DNA of 64,000 nt. It comes from Streptomyces xanthophaeus (lineage in GTDB: Bacteria > Actinomycetota > Actinomycetes > Streptomycetales > Streptomycetaceae). The stretch's first letter is position 1; each line of letters begins with the position of its first letter. Under the pieces are notes generated by a model, which saw only the letters and a list, made by a program, of their open reading frames with translations, was not told the DNA's origin and ran no database searches. A program made the translations under genes and the position numbers. Below, one piece after another: positions 54,338 through 62,839 of the stretch. The stretch covers positions 7,293,001 to 7,357,000 of the forward strand of contig NZ_CP076543.1 of assembly GCF_030440515.1 (NCBI RefSeq), read 5' to 3'.

Positions 54338-56164
54338 TCATTCGGCGATGTCGACACCGTAGCTGCGTGCGACCGCAGCGAGGTCGCGGTCGTATCCCTG
54401 GCCAACTGCACGGAAGCGCCACAGCGGACCCCGTCTGTAGAGCTCGGCGAGGATCAATGTGCGTTCGGTCGTAGCCGCGTCCAGGGTGGACTGGGCCAGG
54501 CGGGTGGTGTCGGCGCCTGCCGCCAGGGTGATGTGGACGGGGCCGATGTCGCCGAATGCCGTGCCGCCGTCGATGGCAGCGACCACGACCACCTTGCGGG
54601 CTGCGGGCGGCATGGAAGCGAGGTCGACAACGATCGTCTGCTCGGTGGGCCCGTCGCTCAGGAGCCGCACAGCACCATCGGGGCTCTCAGGGGCTCCGTA
54701 GAACACGAAGTCTTCGTCGCGTGACACCTGTTCGTCACTGTCGACGGTGAACGCGACGACGTCGATCTCGCAGCCGGTCTGTTGTGCCCAGGTGGCGGAC
54801 ACGTTCCACTGTGCCGTAGGGCTGCCTGCGCTGGGGAGGTCGACAACGCCTCCCCGAGGCAGGACCCGAGGCGATGGGGCCACTTCACGTGTGTGTGCGG
54901 GAGGTGCGCCGGCCGTGGACGCGGTCAGCCACTCAGGTTGATGAACCGGCAACTGGAGCGATGTGATCCGAGCCATCCGCCGATCACGCTCGCCACCTGC
55001 GAGGAGGACCGCATCGGTGACACTGGCGGAGAGGTTGACGGCAGCAGCTCCTCCGAGAGCCACGACACGGGCCCTGGCGTCCGCCGCGTCCTGGTGCAGG
55101 CCTCCCAGCACCAGAACCCGCCGCCCCGCCAGCCGTCCCTGCGAGGCAGCCCCATCGTGCCGGGGAGTCGGGACGTCCGGAGCCACTTCGGCCGGTGGGG
55201 GAGCGGGGCTGACGACCAGGTCGGCGCCCGGGGACCCGCCGTCGGGCGAGGTTCCTGGACGTACGTCGCCCAACAGCTTGAGGAAGGTTCGCTCGTCGAG
55301 CAGAGGTACTCCCTCGTCGAGCGCTCGTCGTGCCTTCGCAGACGTGGACACCGGATCGTTGGTCACGAGGACGCTCGTGAACCGGCTGACCGAGCCCATC
55401 ACGTTCAGCCCGGCAGCGACCGCCTGCGCGACGAGCTCGGCCCGTGCGGTATCGGTGTCGCCCGTGATCACGATCTTCATTCCCTGCCCGAGCGCGCCTC
55501 CGGGAGCCAGTCGGCCGGGATTCCGGAATGCGCACGGCGTCTTGGGCGGCTTCGGAGTGAACCGTGGGTCCTGCCGTGGCGGACAGGACACCAGCGGCAG
55601 AGACAGATCGAGCCGGGCAGCCTCCCGCAGAGAGGCTCGTAGAATCCCGGCCAGCACATGGGTGTCGTCCAGGGCGTCATGCGCCTTCTTCTGAGCCACG
55701 CCGTAGTGGGCTGCGAGCGTGCCGAGCCGGAGGTCGGCCGTCGGTGGGTCCACCCGCCTGTTCAGCGCCAGAGTGCACAGGCGCCGTGAGACCGGCAGAT
55801 GCGACCGGGCCCGGGCGAACTCGTGTGCCAGGAAGTCGTAGTCGAACTGAGCGTTGTGGGCCACCATGATGCGGTCTTGGAGCATCGCGCCGATGCGGTC
55901 GGCGACCTGGTCGAAGGTCGGCGCGTCACTCAGCACTTCGGCGGTCAGGCCGTGCACGTGTACGGGGCCCGGGTCGCAGCCGGGGTTGAGCAGGGTCGTG
56001 AACTCGCCGGTCTGTTGACCGTCAGGCCCGAGGGTCACCACGGCGATCGACAGCACCCGGTCCCGCCTCGGTATCAGGCCCGACGTCTCCACATCCACCA
56101 GCGCCCAAGGAAAGGCGTAGCCATTCGGATCGGCAGCGTTCAAGACGGTGGAGGCGAGAGTCAT
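54338..56164 (-). CDS. DEDDh exonuclease - BRCT - BRCT - TerD fusion protein
   Basis: A 608-residue protein with four domains. Residues 18-190: DnaQ-like 3'-5' exonuclease with D24 and E26 (LVDVETSGL), HNAQFDYDF and HDALDDTH. Residues about 225-300: BRCT (KIVITGDTDTARAELVAQAV). Residues about 345-415: a second BRCT-like unit (RRVLVLGGLHQDAADARARV). Residues about 435-608: TerD with its Ca-binding core (VVAFTVDSDEQVSRDEDFVF and IDGGTAFGDIGPVHITLA). It may link nucleic-acid processing to the Ter stress system. The triad residues look intact. No other ter gene is in the window. Confidence 0.85.
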   Translation of the reverse strand: MTLASTVLNAADPNGYAFPWALVDVETSGLIPRRDRVLSIAVVTLGPDGQQTGEFTTLLNPGCDPGPVHVHGLTAEVLSDAPTFDQVADRIGAMLQDRIMVAHNAQFDYDFLAHEFARARSHLPVSRRLCTLALNRRVDPPTADLRLGTLAAHYGVAQKKAHDALDDTHVLAGILRASLREAARLDLSLPLVSCPPRQDPRFTPKPPKTPCAFRNPGRLAPGGALGQGMKIVITGDTDTARAELVAQAVAAGLNVMGSVSRFTSVLVTNDPVSTSAKARRALDEGVPLLDERTFLKLLGDVRPGTSPDGGSPGADLVVSPAPPPAEVAPDVPTPRHDGAASQGRLAGRRVLVLGGLHQDAADARARVVALGGAAAVNLSASVTDAVLLAGGERDRRMARITSLQLPVHQPEWLTASTAGAPPAHTREVAPSPRVLPRGGVVDLPSAGSPTAQWNVSATWAQQTGCEIDVVAFTVDSDEQVSRDEDFVFYGAPESPDGAVRLLSDGPTEQTIVVDLASMPPAARKVVVVAAIDGGTAFGDIGPVHITLAAGADTTRLAQSTLDAATTERTLILAELYRRGPLWRFRAVGQGYDRDLAAVARSYGVDIAE

Positions 56165-56197
56165 AGGGAGAACAACTATCCGGCCTGTAGGTCACTT

Positions 56198-56359
56198 TCA
56201 ACCTGAATGCCAAGATTTCCCCTCCGCAACCGGACAGCCGCTGCGGCCGCCCGTGCCGAACGCGTCGTTCGCGACCATCCGCTCGATGCCGGCGGCGTAG
56301 GCCTCGCCGTTGCGGTGCCCGCAGCCGGACGTGAGGTCGGCCGGGACGGGCAGGGTCAT
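56198..56359 (-). CDS. possible small protein coupled to the LysR gene
   Basis: A 53-codon frame starts at an ATG that overlaps the LysR stop by ATGA and reads TSGCGHRNGEAYAAGIERMV, ending WHSG. The overlap suggests coupled translation, but the product matches no family I know. It could be the remains of a longer gene truncated at its 3' end. Confidence 0.35.
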   Translation of the reverse strand: MTLPVPADLTSGCGHRNGEAYAAGIERMVANDAFGTGGRSGCPVAEGKSWHSG

Positions 56360-57285
56360 CGGCGGTCGGGGGAGTCCTCCCGGGTGGCGAGGTGATCGGT
56401 GGAGGCAGACGCTGACGAGGCCTGCAGCAGCAGGTCGCGCAGTGCCGTGGCGGTGTCCGACGGCTCGGTGGGGGTGAGGACGACCTGGTCGGCGGTGGTC
56501 GAAGGGCCGGTGAGGGGGATGATCCGCAGGCCGGGCGGCTCGTGGTCGAGGGCGGATTCGACGGTGATGCCGATGCCCGTACCGGCCGCGACATGAGCGG
56601 CGATGGCGTGCACGCTGTCGGCGGTCCTGATGATGCGCAGGTCGGCTCCGCCGATGTGGAAGGCGGACAGGAGGCGGTCGCAGAGGCCGCTGTTGATCTG
56701 GTGGGGCCAGGTGAGCAGGCCGGTGGTGGACAGCTCGGCCGCGCTCAGTTCGGAGCGCCCGGCGAGCGGGTGGGCCGCGGGTACGAGCGCCATGAACCGC
56801 TCGGTGGACAGCACCCTCGCGCGTACTCCCGTGACGTCGCCGGTCGCCCAGCCGATGCCCAGACCGATCGTCTCCGCCCGCAGGGCGGTGACCTGGGCCG
56901 TGGTCGGCATGGTCTCCGGCACGATCGTCACGTCGGGGAAACGGTCGCGCAGCTGTGGCAGGCAGCGCAACAGCAGCTGGTGGCCGGTGTATTCGGCGTG
57001 GGCGACGACGAGGGTGGTGCCGCTGCGGTCACCCGCGGCCAGGGAGCGTCCGCGCTGCTGGAAGCGGCGCAGCTGGGCCAGGGCGGCGTGGGCGTCGGGC
57101 AGCAGCGCTTCGCCGAGACCGGTCAGGGACACGCGGCGGCTGGTGCGGTGGAACAGCCGCCCGCCCAGGGTGCTTTCCAGTCGCCTGACGGCGTCGCTGA
57201 CGGTGGGCTGCCCCCGGTGGAGGCGCGCGGCGGCGCGGCCGAAGTGGAGCTCTTCCGCGACCGCGACGAATGCTTCCAGTTCCAT
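56356..57285 (-). CDS. LysR-family transcriptional regulator
   Basis: A 309-residue LysR regulator: helix-turn-helix (MELEAFVAVAEELHFGRAAA, QPTVSDAVRRLESTLG) and an effector-binding domain with two Rossmann-like lobes. An in-frame GTG three codons earlier is equally possible; neither has a strong ribosome site. It is divergent from a flavodoxin-type oxidoreductase gene with about 145 bases between, the usual regulator-target geometry. The inducer is unknown, perhaps a quinone. Confidence 0.86.
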   Translation of the reverse strand: MELEAFVAVAEELHFGRAAARLHRGQPTVSDAVRRLESTLGGRLFHRTSRRVSLTGLGEALLPDAHAALAQLRRFQQRGRSLAAGDRSGTTLVVAHAEYTGHQLLLRCLPQLRDRFPDVTIVPETMPTTAQVTALRAETIGLGIGWATGDVTGVRARVLSTERFMALVPAAHPLAGRSELSAAELSTTGLLTWPHQINSGLCDRLLSAFHIGGADLRIIRTADSVHAIAAHVAAGTGIGITVESALDHEPPGLRIIPLTGPSTTADQVVLTPTEPSDTATALRDLLLQASSASASTDHLATREDSPDRR

Positions 57286-57429
57286 TCTGTCCACGAGAGC
57301 AGACTAACGCGATCGATCGGTGTGACCGATCGCTGCGTGCCGATGTTCGGCGTTGATGCCATGGCGTACGGAGGCTGTGATGGGTGGGCAGGCAGGGATT
57401 TCCCCACGACCGGAAGTAGCGAAGAGCAC

Positions 57430-58164
57430 ATGACAGTCAATGAAGTCGCCCGTGAGCACGATGCGCCGACGGCCACGGTGACGGTGGTCCACCACTCGGT
57501 GCACGGGCACACCCGGGTCCTGGCCGAGCACCTCGCCGACGGGGCGCGGCTGGTGCAGGGAGTCCGGGTGCATCTCGTCGAGATCCGGCCCGAGGACGTC
57601 GTCGCGGGCCGGTGGCACGATGCGGAGGTACTGGCGCTGCTCGACCGTTCCGATGCGATCGTCTTCGGCTGCCCGACGCTGATGGGCAGTGTGTCGGCGG
57701 TGTTCAAGGCGTTCATGGAAGCGGCGTTCACGCCGTTCACGACGCAGGCGTGGAAGGACAAGCTGGCCGGAGCGTTCACCATGTCCGCCTCGCAGAGCGG
57801 TGACAAGCTCGCGGTCCTGGAGCAACTGGCGGTCTTCGGCGCGCAGATGGGCATGCAGTGGATCGGCGTGGGTGACATGCCGGGCAACAACTGGAGCGGT
57901 GGCACCCGCGACGATGTGAACCGTCTGGGCTCGTGGCTGGGTCTGATGAGCCAGAGCCACGCCGACCAGGGGCCGGAGCGGGCCGGATCGCGCGGCGACC
58001 TGATCACCGCGGAGCGGTACGGCGAGCGGATCGCCCGGCTGACCCAGCGTTGGGTCAATGCCGTGCCGTACGACACTCCCCGGATGACCGAGCACGAGGC
58101 GCGCGCCCTGTCGGCCTCCTTCAGGGAGACGGACGACGCACCGGCAGCGCTGACCGGCGCATGA
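57430..58164 (+). CDS. WrbA-like flavodoxin/NAD(P)H quinone oxidoreductase
   Basis: A 244-residue flavodoxin-fold protein with the FMN loop HHSVHGHTRVLAEHLADGA, the second loop IVFGCPTLMGSVSAVFKAFM and TMSASQSGDKLAVLEQLAVF. This is the WrbA arrangement: two-electron quinone reduction with FMN, protecting against redox cycling. The C-terminal 50 residues (after SHADQGPER) are an extension. Divergent from the LysR regulator. A palindromic terminator follows. Confidence 0.82.
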   Translation: MTVNEVAREHDAPTATVTVVHHSVHGHTRVLAEHLADGARLVQGVRVHLVEIRPEDVVAGRWHDAEVLALLDRSDAIVFGCPTLMGSVSAVFKAFMEAAFTPFTTQAWKDKLAGAFTMSASQSGDKLAVLEQLAVFGAQMGMQWIGVGDMPGNNWSGGTRDDVNRLGSWLGLMSQSHADQGPERAGSRGDLITAERYGERIARLTQRWVNAVPYDTPRMTEHEARALSASFRETDDAPAALTGA

Positions 58165-58205
58165 CCTCGTGGATCGCCCGGTGCGGCGGGAGCGGACGCA
58201 GTTCG

Positions 58206-58231
58206 CCGGAGCGGGCCCGGGCCCGCTCCGG
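58206..58231. terminator. 26-bp perfect palindrome, bidirectional terminator
   Basis: CCGGAGCGGGCCC followed by its exact complement lies between the convergent flavodoxin and UppP genes. It can form a very stable hairpin in either transcript. Confidence 0.75.
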
Positions 58232-58318
58232 CGCCCGGGCCGGCGCCCCCGTCCGAAGCCCTCGCGGGCCTGGGGGAGCAGGCGGGTTCCCCCGCCCGCG
58301 GCGGCCCCGGCCGAACGG

Positions 58319-59155
58319 TCAGGCGTGCAGGACGCCGGTGCCCAGCAGCCCGAAGAGGAGAACGCCGATGACGATCCGGTAGACGACGAAGGCGTTGAAC
58401 GAGTGCTTGGCGACGAACTTCAGGAGCCAGGCGATCGAGGCATAGGCGACGGCGAAGGACACGGCGGTGCCGATGACCAGGGGCAGGGCGTCGATGCCGG
58501 CGCCGACGGCGTCCTTGAGCTCGTAGAGGCCCGCGCCGGTCAGGGCGGGGATGCCGAGGAAGAAGGACAGGCGGGTGGCTGCGACCCGTTCCAGGTCGAG
58601 CATGAGGCCGGTGGACATGGTGGCACCGGATCGGGAGAAGCCGGGGAAGAGCAGGGCGAGGATCTGGGAGGAGCCGACCAGCATGGCGTCCCTGAGGTCG
58701 GTGTCGTCCTCGCCGCGCTTGTGGCGGCCCGTCCGGTCGGCCGCCCACATCAGGCCGCTGCCGACGATCAGGGATCCGGCCACCACCCACAGGGAGGCGA
58801 GCGGTCCCTCGATCAGCGGCTTCGCCGCGAGCCCCACGACCACGATGGGGATGGTGGCGTAGATGACCCACCAGGCGAACTTGTAGTCGTGGTGGTAGCG
58901 CTCCTCGCGGTTTGCCAATCCACGGCCCCAGGCGGAGACGATGCGCACGATGTCGTGGAAGAAGTAGACGAGGACCGCCGCGATCGCGCCGACCTGGATG
59001 ACGGCGGTGAAGGCCACGACGGACTTGTCGTCGACAGGGATACCCATCAGCCCTTCGGTGATCTTGAGGTGGCCGGTGGACGAGACCGGCAGGAACTCCG
59101 TCACCCCTTCCACGATGCCGAGGACCACGGCCTGCCCCACACTGATCACGCTCAC
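58319..59155 (-). CDS. uppP: undecaprenyl-diphosphate phosphatase UppP (BacA)
   Basis: A 278-residue integral membrane enzyme with about eight helices. Active-site motifs: E16 and E20 with VEGVTEFLPVSSTGH (15-29), and GFSRSGATMSTGL near 172-184. It removes a phosphate from C55-PP outside the membrane to regenerate the lipid carrier, and overexpression gives bacitracin resistance in other bacteria. The GTG overlaps the PAP2 gene's stop (GTGA), so the two are translationally coupled. Last gene of the DedA-TetR-PAP2-UppP run. Confidence 0.94.
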   Translation of the reverse strand: MSVISVGQAVVLGIVEGVTEFLPVSSTGHLKITEGLMGIPVDDKSVVAFTAVIQVGAIAAVLVYFFHDIVRIVSAWGRGLANREERYHHDYKFAWWVIYATIPIVVVGLAAKPLIEGPLASLWVVAGSLIVGSGLMWAADRTGRHKRGEDDTDLRDAMLVGSSQILALLFPGFSRSGATMSTGLMLDLERVAATRLSFFLGIPALTGAGLYELKDAVGAGIDALPLVIGTAVSFAVAYASIAWLLKFVAKHSFNAFVVYRIVIGVLLFGLLGTGVLHA

Positions 59156-59853
59156 GTGCCTTCACCTTCGTTCGACGGGACGGCACCGGACTTCCGGCGC
59201 CGGAGGAGAATCAGGAACATCCCGAGCAGCCCGGCCCACAGGGTGGTCAGCAGCCACCCCGCCAGGACATCGGTGGGCCAGTGCATGCCGAGGTAGACAC
59301 GGCTGACGCCCACGGCCGCCGCCCACAGCGCCGGTATCACCAGGAGCGGCCGCCGCGCCGGGCCCCGCACCGCTCGGTACACCCCGGCGGTGAGGAGGAC
59401 CGCCACGGCCGCGGAGGTCGTGGTGTGCCCCGAGGGCATGGCGTACCCGTCGGCCGACCACGCCCACTCGTCGGCCGGCGGCCGGGGCCGGGCGAGCCAC
59501 GACGCCAGGGCGATGCGCGGCAGTTGCACCGACACCAGTGCCAGGGCACCCGCCAGTGCCCCGCGCCAGCGCCGGGCCCTGACGGTCATGGCCCCGGCGA
59601 GCGCCGCCAGCACGTAGGCGGGCACTCCGCTGCCCGTCACGGTGACCGCCACGGCCAAGCCGACCGCCCAGCGCGAGCGGTGTTCCAGTGCCCAGCGGTG
59701 CAGGGCCTCGTCCACCCCGAACGGTGTGCCGTGCGCCGCGCAGGCCGACACGACCAGCGCCGCCAGCAGCATCGAGCACGCCAGCGCCGGCAGGGCGGGC
59801 AGCCACCACGGCTTGCCGGCGGCGCCGGGTGCGGCAGCGGGGACGGAGGTCAT
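59152..59853 (-). CDS. PAP2-family membrane phosphatase
   Basis: A 233-residue protein with about six helices and the three PAP2 signatures: a P1 remnant around ARPRPPADEW, P2 PSGHTTTSAA, and P3 SRVYLGMHWPTDV. P1 lacks the classical KxxxxxxRP lysine position that I can align with certainty. The likely substrate is undecaprenyl diphosphate or a phospholipid. The start ATG (TSVPAAAP) was preferred over an upstream in-frame start overlapping the TetR gene. Coupled to uppP by GTGA. Confidence 0.85.
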   Translation of the reverse strand: MTSVPAAAPGAAGKPWWLPALPALACSMLLAALVVSACAAHGTPFGVDEALHRWALEHRSRWAVGLAVAVTVTGSGVPAYVLAALAGAMTVRARRWRGALAGALALVSVQLPRIALASWLARPRPPADEWAWSADGYAMPSGHTTTSAAVAVLLTAGVYRAVRGPARRPLLVIPALWAAAVGVSRVYLGMHWPTDVLAGWLLTTLWAGLLGMFLILLRRRKSGAVPSNEGEGT

Positions 59854-59966
59854 CGGGTGTCCTGTCCGGACAGGCCGCCACGGCGGCACGGGCATCGGGC
59901 ATGGGGGCGTGGGGCGTGGTGTGCGGGGTGGCGTGGTGCCTGGGGCCGGGACGGGCGCTGTTTCGG

Positions 59967-60536
59967 TCAGGGAGGGGTGAGCGCGCCCCACAGGAGCAGC
60001 GACACCAGCTCGTGGGCGGGCAGGGTTTCCGCAGGTCCGGACGGAGCGCCCGACAGGACCATCGACTGGAACACCCGGGCGAGGTGCTCCGGGGGCATTC
60101 TGAGGAGCTCACGCTCCGGTTCGAACAAGGCCGTGAGGGCTTGTCGGAGCGAGGCGAGCTCTTCCTCGTGCCGGGCGGGGCCGCCGGTGTTCTCCCCGGG
60201 CCCGGGGAGCCGGGTCCGGTTCAGGGGTATGGCATCGGCGAGCAGGAGTACGCGGGTTGCGTAGCTGCGCAGGTGTACGGCGGCCGAGGCCAGTCGGGCG
60301 TCGAGCGGCCGGGTCAGGTCGATCGCGTTGATGGCCGCCACCGCTTCGTCCGCCCTCAGGGCCTCGGCCGCACAGGCTTCGAACAGGGCGGTCTTGTCGG
60401 GGAACGCGGTGAAGACCGCCGCTGTCGGAACTCCCGCGGCCCGGGCCACCATCGAGGTGGTGACCGACATGCCGTGCCTCACGACCAGGGGCAGCGCTGC
60501 GGCGACGATCATCGCGTGACCGGGGTGCTCGGTCAT
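59967..60536 (-). CDS. TetR-family transcriptional regulator
   Basis: A 189-residue protein with a TetR N-terminal helix-turn-helix (VRHGMSVTTSMVARAAGVPT, AVFTAFPDKTALFEAC) and a helical ligand-binding domain. It lies within the run of lipid-carrier genes, 22 bases after DedA and about 110 before PAP2, so it likely controls the operon. The ligand is unknown; a cell-wall-active compound is an inference from context. Confidence 0.85.
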   Translation of the reverse strand: MTEHPGHAMIVAAALPLVVRHGMSVTTSMVARAAGVPTAAVFTAFPDKTALFEACAAEALRADEAVAAINAIDLTRPLDARLASAAVHLRSYATRVLLLADAIPLNRTRLPGPGENTGGPARHEEELASLRQALTALFEPERELLRMPPEHLARVFQSMVLSGAPSGPAETLPAHELVSLLLWGALTPP

Positions 60537-60558
60537 CTCCCGTCCAGGGTGGCCAGGC

Positions 60559-61233
60559 TCACCGCGCACTTCCGTCCGGGGTGCGGGGGCCCCGCCGGCG
60601 GATCATCTCGACGGCCACCGGGGTGAGGGAGACGAGGACGACGAGGGCCACGATCGGCAGGAGGTAACGGTCGACGTCGGGCACGGAGGAGCCGAGGGCG
60701 TATCCGGCGAGGACGAGGCCCACGGTCCAGAGGAGCCCGCCCACGACCTGCCAGAGGGTGAAGACGCGGGCGGGTACGCCCAGGGCTCCGGCCAGGGGAT
60801 TGAGCACGGTGCGCACCACCGGTACGAAGCGGGCCAGCACGACGGCCTTGGCGTGCCCGTAGCGGTGGAGGAGTTCCTCGGCGCGCTCGGCTCCGTCGTG
60901 GAGTTTCCGGCTCCGGCTACGGGCGAGCAGGGCGCGGCCCCCGCGTCGGCCGATCAGGTAGCCCACTTGCGCCCCCAGGAGCGCGCCGATCACGGCGAAG
61001 GCCAGTACCTGAGGCAGTGAGAGGTGGACGGGGCGGTTCCCGCCCGGCACGCAGAGCAGGCCCGCGGTGAACAGGAGGGAGTCGCCGGGCAGGAAGAACC
61101 CGACCAGGAGGCCGGTCTCGGCGAAGAGGACGACGGCGATGCCGAGCGCGCCGAATGCGGACAACAGGGATCCGGCGTCGAGCAGGTTCACGGCCTGTGG
61201 CACTGCCATGTCCATGTGGGCGGATAGGGCCAT
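60559..61233 (-). CDS. DedA-family membrane protein, candidate undecaprenyl phosphate flippase
   Basis: A 224-residue DedA protein with about five membrane segments. Conserved features are the acidic E39 (LFAETGLLVGF), FFLPGDSLLFTAG and the arginine motif LARFVPVVRT followed by NPLAGALGVPA. DedA proteins (UptA group) translocate undecaprenyl phosphate across the membrane, and other members scramble phospholipids. Its place ahead of PAP2 and UppP supports the first role. The start faces the BlaI gene across 111 bases with a palindrome array. Confidence 0.88.
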   Translation of the reverse strand: MALSAHMDMAVPQAVNLLDAGSLLSAFGALGIAVVLFAETGLLVGFFLPGDSLLFTAGLLCVPGGNRPVHLSLPQVLAFAVIGALLGAQVGYLIGRRGGRALLARSRSRKLHDGAERAEELLHRYGHAKAVVLARFVPVVRTVLNPLAGALGVPARVFTLWQVVGGLLWTVGLVLAGYALGSSVPDVDRYLLPIVALVVLVSLTPVAVEMIRRRGPRTPDGSAR

Positions 61234-61283
61234 GGTGGACGGCTCCCCTGCTGGTGCGTGGACGGGGTGGTGACGACATCATC

Positions 61284-61320
61284 GACTACAGTTCTGTAGA
61301 CGGTCTACGTCACTGTAGAC
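61284..61320. promoter_or_regulatory. palindromic operator array, candidate BlaI-binding region
   Basis: CTACAG-TT-CTGTAG (61286-61299) overlaps GTAGAC-G-GTCTAC (61296-61308), which overlaps GTCTAC-GTCACT-GTAGAC (61303-61320). The alternating GTCTAC/GTAGAC half-sites have the TACA/TGTA core known for BlaI/MecI operators. They lie midway between the DedA and BlaI starts, so one repressor could act on both. Confidence 0.7.
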
Positions 61321-61344
61321 GATTGTTGTGGTGAGGAGATTCCC

Positions 61345-61728
61345 ATGGGGGACGCGCACGCGGAACGGCGGCCCGCCGGTGAGCTGGAGGCGAGTGTCCT
61401 GGCGGCACTGTGGGCGGCCGGAACTCCGCTGACGCCGGGGCGGGTGCAGGAGGCGCTCGGCTCCTCCCATGCCCGCACGACGGTGACGACGATCCTGTCC
61501 CGTCTGTACGAGAAGGGCGTGGTGACCCGCACCCGGTCCGGCCGCGGGTTCGCCTACCTGCCGACCGAGGACGCTTCGGGGCTCACCGCGCGCCGCATGC
61601 ACGCGGAACTGGCCGGGACCGAGGACCGCGTGACCGTGCTGAGCCGCTTCGTCTCCCAGCTCAGCGACGAGGACGAGACGCTGCTGCGTGCTCTGCTGGA
61701 GGGCGACGGCGCCGGGGGTGTCGCGTGA
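61345..61728 (+). CDS. BlaI/MecI-type repressor
   Basis: A 127-residue winged-helix repressor (LEASVLAALWAAGTPLTPGR, ARTTVTTILSRLYEKGVVTR, GFAYLPTED) with a C-terminal dimerisation helix region (VLSRFVSQLSDEDETLLRAL). BlaI proteins bind TACA/TGTA dyads and are cleaved by a partner M56 metalloprotease when a signal arrives. GAGGAG lies before the ATG. GTGA overlap with the protease gene follows. Likely repressor of its own operon and possibly of the divergent DedA operon. Confidence 0.92.
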   Translation: MGDAHAERRPAGELEASVLAALWAAGTPLTPGRVQEALGSSHARTTVTTILSRLYEKGVVTRTRSGRGFAYLPTEDASGLTARRMHAELAGTEDRVTVLSRFVSQLSDEDETLLRALLEGDGAGGVA

Positions 61729-62702
61729 ACCGGCCGGGGTCGTTGCCGCTCCTGCTGCCACTTCTGCTGCCGCTCCTGCTGCCCTTCCTCGCCGGTCCGG
61801 TGGGCCGCGTGCTGGTCACGAGCCTCCCGCCGAGGCGGGCCGTCCGGCTGCTGGTCTGTTCGGCCGCCGGCCTCGCCGCGGGCAGCACCGCGGCCCTTAC
61901 CCTGCTGGCCGTCCCCGGGGCCACGCACCTGCGGCAGGTGGCCGCGCTGGGCCACCTGCTCACACCACTGGCGTCAGGCTCGCCGGGCACGGCCGTCGCG
62001 ATCAGTGCCGTGGCCGCCTCGCTGCTCGCCGCCGGCGGCGCCCTGCTGCTGCGCGACGCGCGCGGATGGTGGCGCCGGCTGCGGCAGGCGCGGGTGCTTG
62101 CCGCGGGCAGCCGCAGCGAGCTCGTGGTCCTGGAGGAGGAGCACCCCGACGCCTACGCGCTGCCGGGCCGCCCCGGCCGCGTCGTGATCACCTCAGGGAT
62201 GCTGCACGCGCTGTCCGCGGCGGAACGCGAGGTCCTGCTCGCCCATGAGCGGGCCCATCTGAGAGGCCGTCACCACCTTCTGGTGGCGATCGTCGAGCTG
62301 GCCGCCCACTGCCATCCGGGGCTGCGTGCCGTGCGCGAGCCCCTGCGCTACGCCCTGGAGCGCACCGCGGACGAATACGCCGCGCAGGCGGTGGGCGACC
62401 GCCGCCTCGCGGCCCGGGCCATCGGCCGGGCCGCTCTGGCTGCCCGTACGTCCCCTTCCCGTACGTCCCCCGCCCGGTGCCGGCCCGGCTTCGCGCTGGC
62501 CGCCACGGCGGGCCCGGTGCCCCTGCGGGTCGCGGCCCTGCTTGGGCAGCCCGCGCGGACGCGTGTCCCCGGAGCCCCGCCCCGCCTGGCCGCGCTGACG
62601 CTGCTGGCCTGTCTGGCCGTGTCGGCCGGCGCGTCCTTCCAGGCGGCCGACGACCTGCACGCCGGCATCGAGATCGCGCAGGGCGAGACCGGCGAGGAAT
62701 GA
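61725..62702 (+). CDS. M56-family membrane metalloprotease (BlaR1/MecR1 protease part)
   Basis: A 325-residue protein with several membrane segments. An unusual Leu/Pro repeat starts it (SLPLLLPLLLPLLLPFLAGP). Zinc motif is H174-E-R-A-H178 (LLAHERAHLRG), with a third ligand in ERTADEYAA. It lacks the extracellular penicillin-binding sensor of BlaR1, as in most actinobacterial M56 partners, so the signal is unknown. It should cleave the BlaI encoded just upstream. The GTG overlaps the blaI stop. Confidence 0.88.
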   Translation: MNRPGSLPLLLPLLLPLLLPFLAGPVGRVLVTSLPPRRAVRLLVCSAAGLAAGSTAALTLLAVPGATHLRQVAALGHLLTPLASGSPGTAVAISAVAASLLAAGGALLLRDARGWWRRLRQARVLAAGSRSELVVLEEEHPDAYALPGRPGRVVITSGMLHALSAAEREVLLAHERAHLRGRHHLLVAIVELAAHCHPGLRAVREPLRYALERTADEYAAQAVGDRRLAARAIGRAALAARTSPSRTSPARCRPGFALAATAGPVPLRVAALLGQPARTRVPGAPPRLAALTLLACLAVSAGASFQAADDLHAGIEIAQGETGEE

Positions 62703-62769
62703 CGGGGCCGGGTCCCGTCGGCGCATGGATGCGGGGCCCGATCCAGGCCCCCTGCCAGCCCCCCTACAG

Positions 62770-62788
62770 TTAGATAAGGCAAACCTAT
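62770..62788. promoter_or_regulatory. iron-box-like sequence before the second BlaI-M56 pair
   Basis: TTAGATAAGGCAAACCTAT matches 16 of 19 positions of the DtxR/IdeR/DmdR consensus TWAGGTWAGSCTWACCTWA. It sits about 52 bases before the ATG. CTACAG (62764-62769), a BlaI-type half-site, adjoins it, and the whole area is AT-rich (ATTTTATC). Confidence 0.5.
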
Positions 62789-62839
62789 TTTATCGATGAC
62801 CGGGTGCATGGCCCGGAGTGGCGGCAGGGCGGTGGCGGG

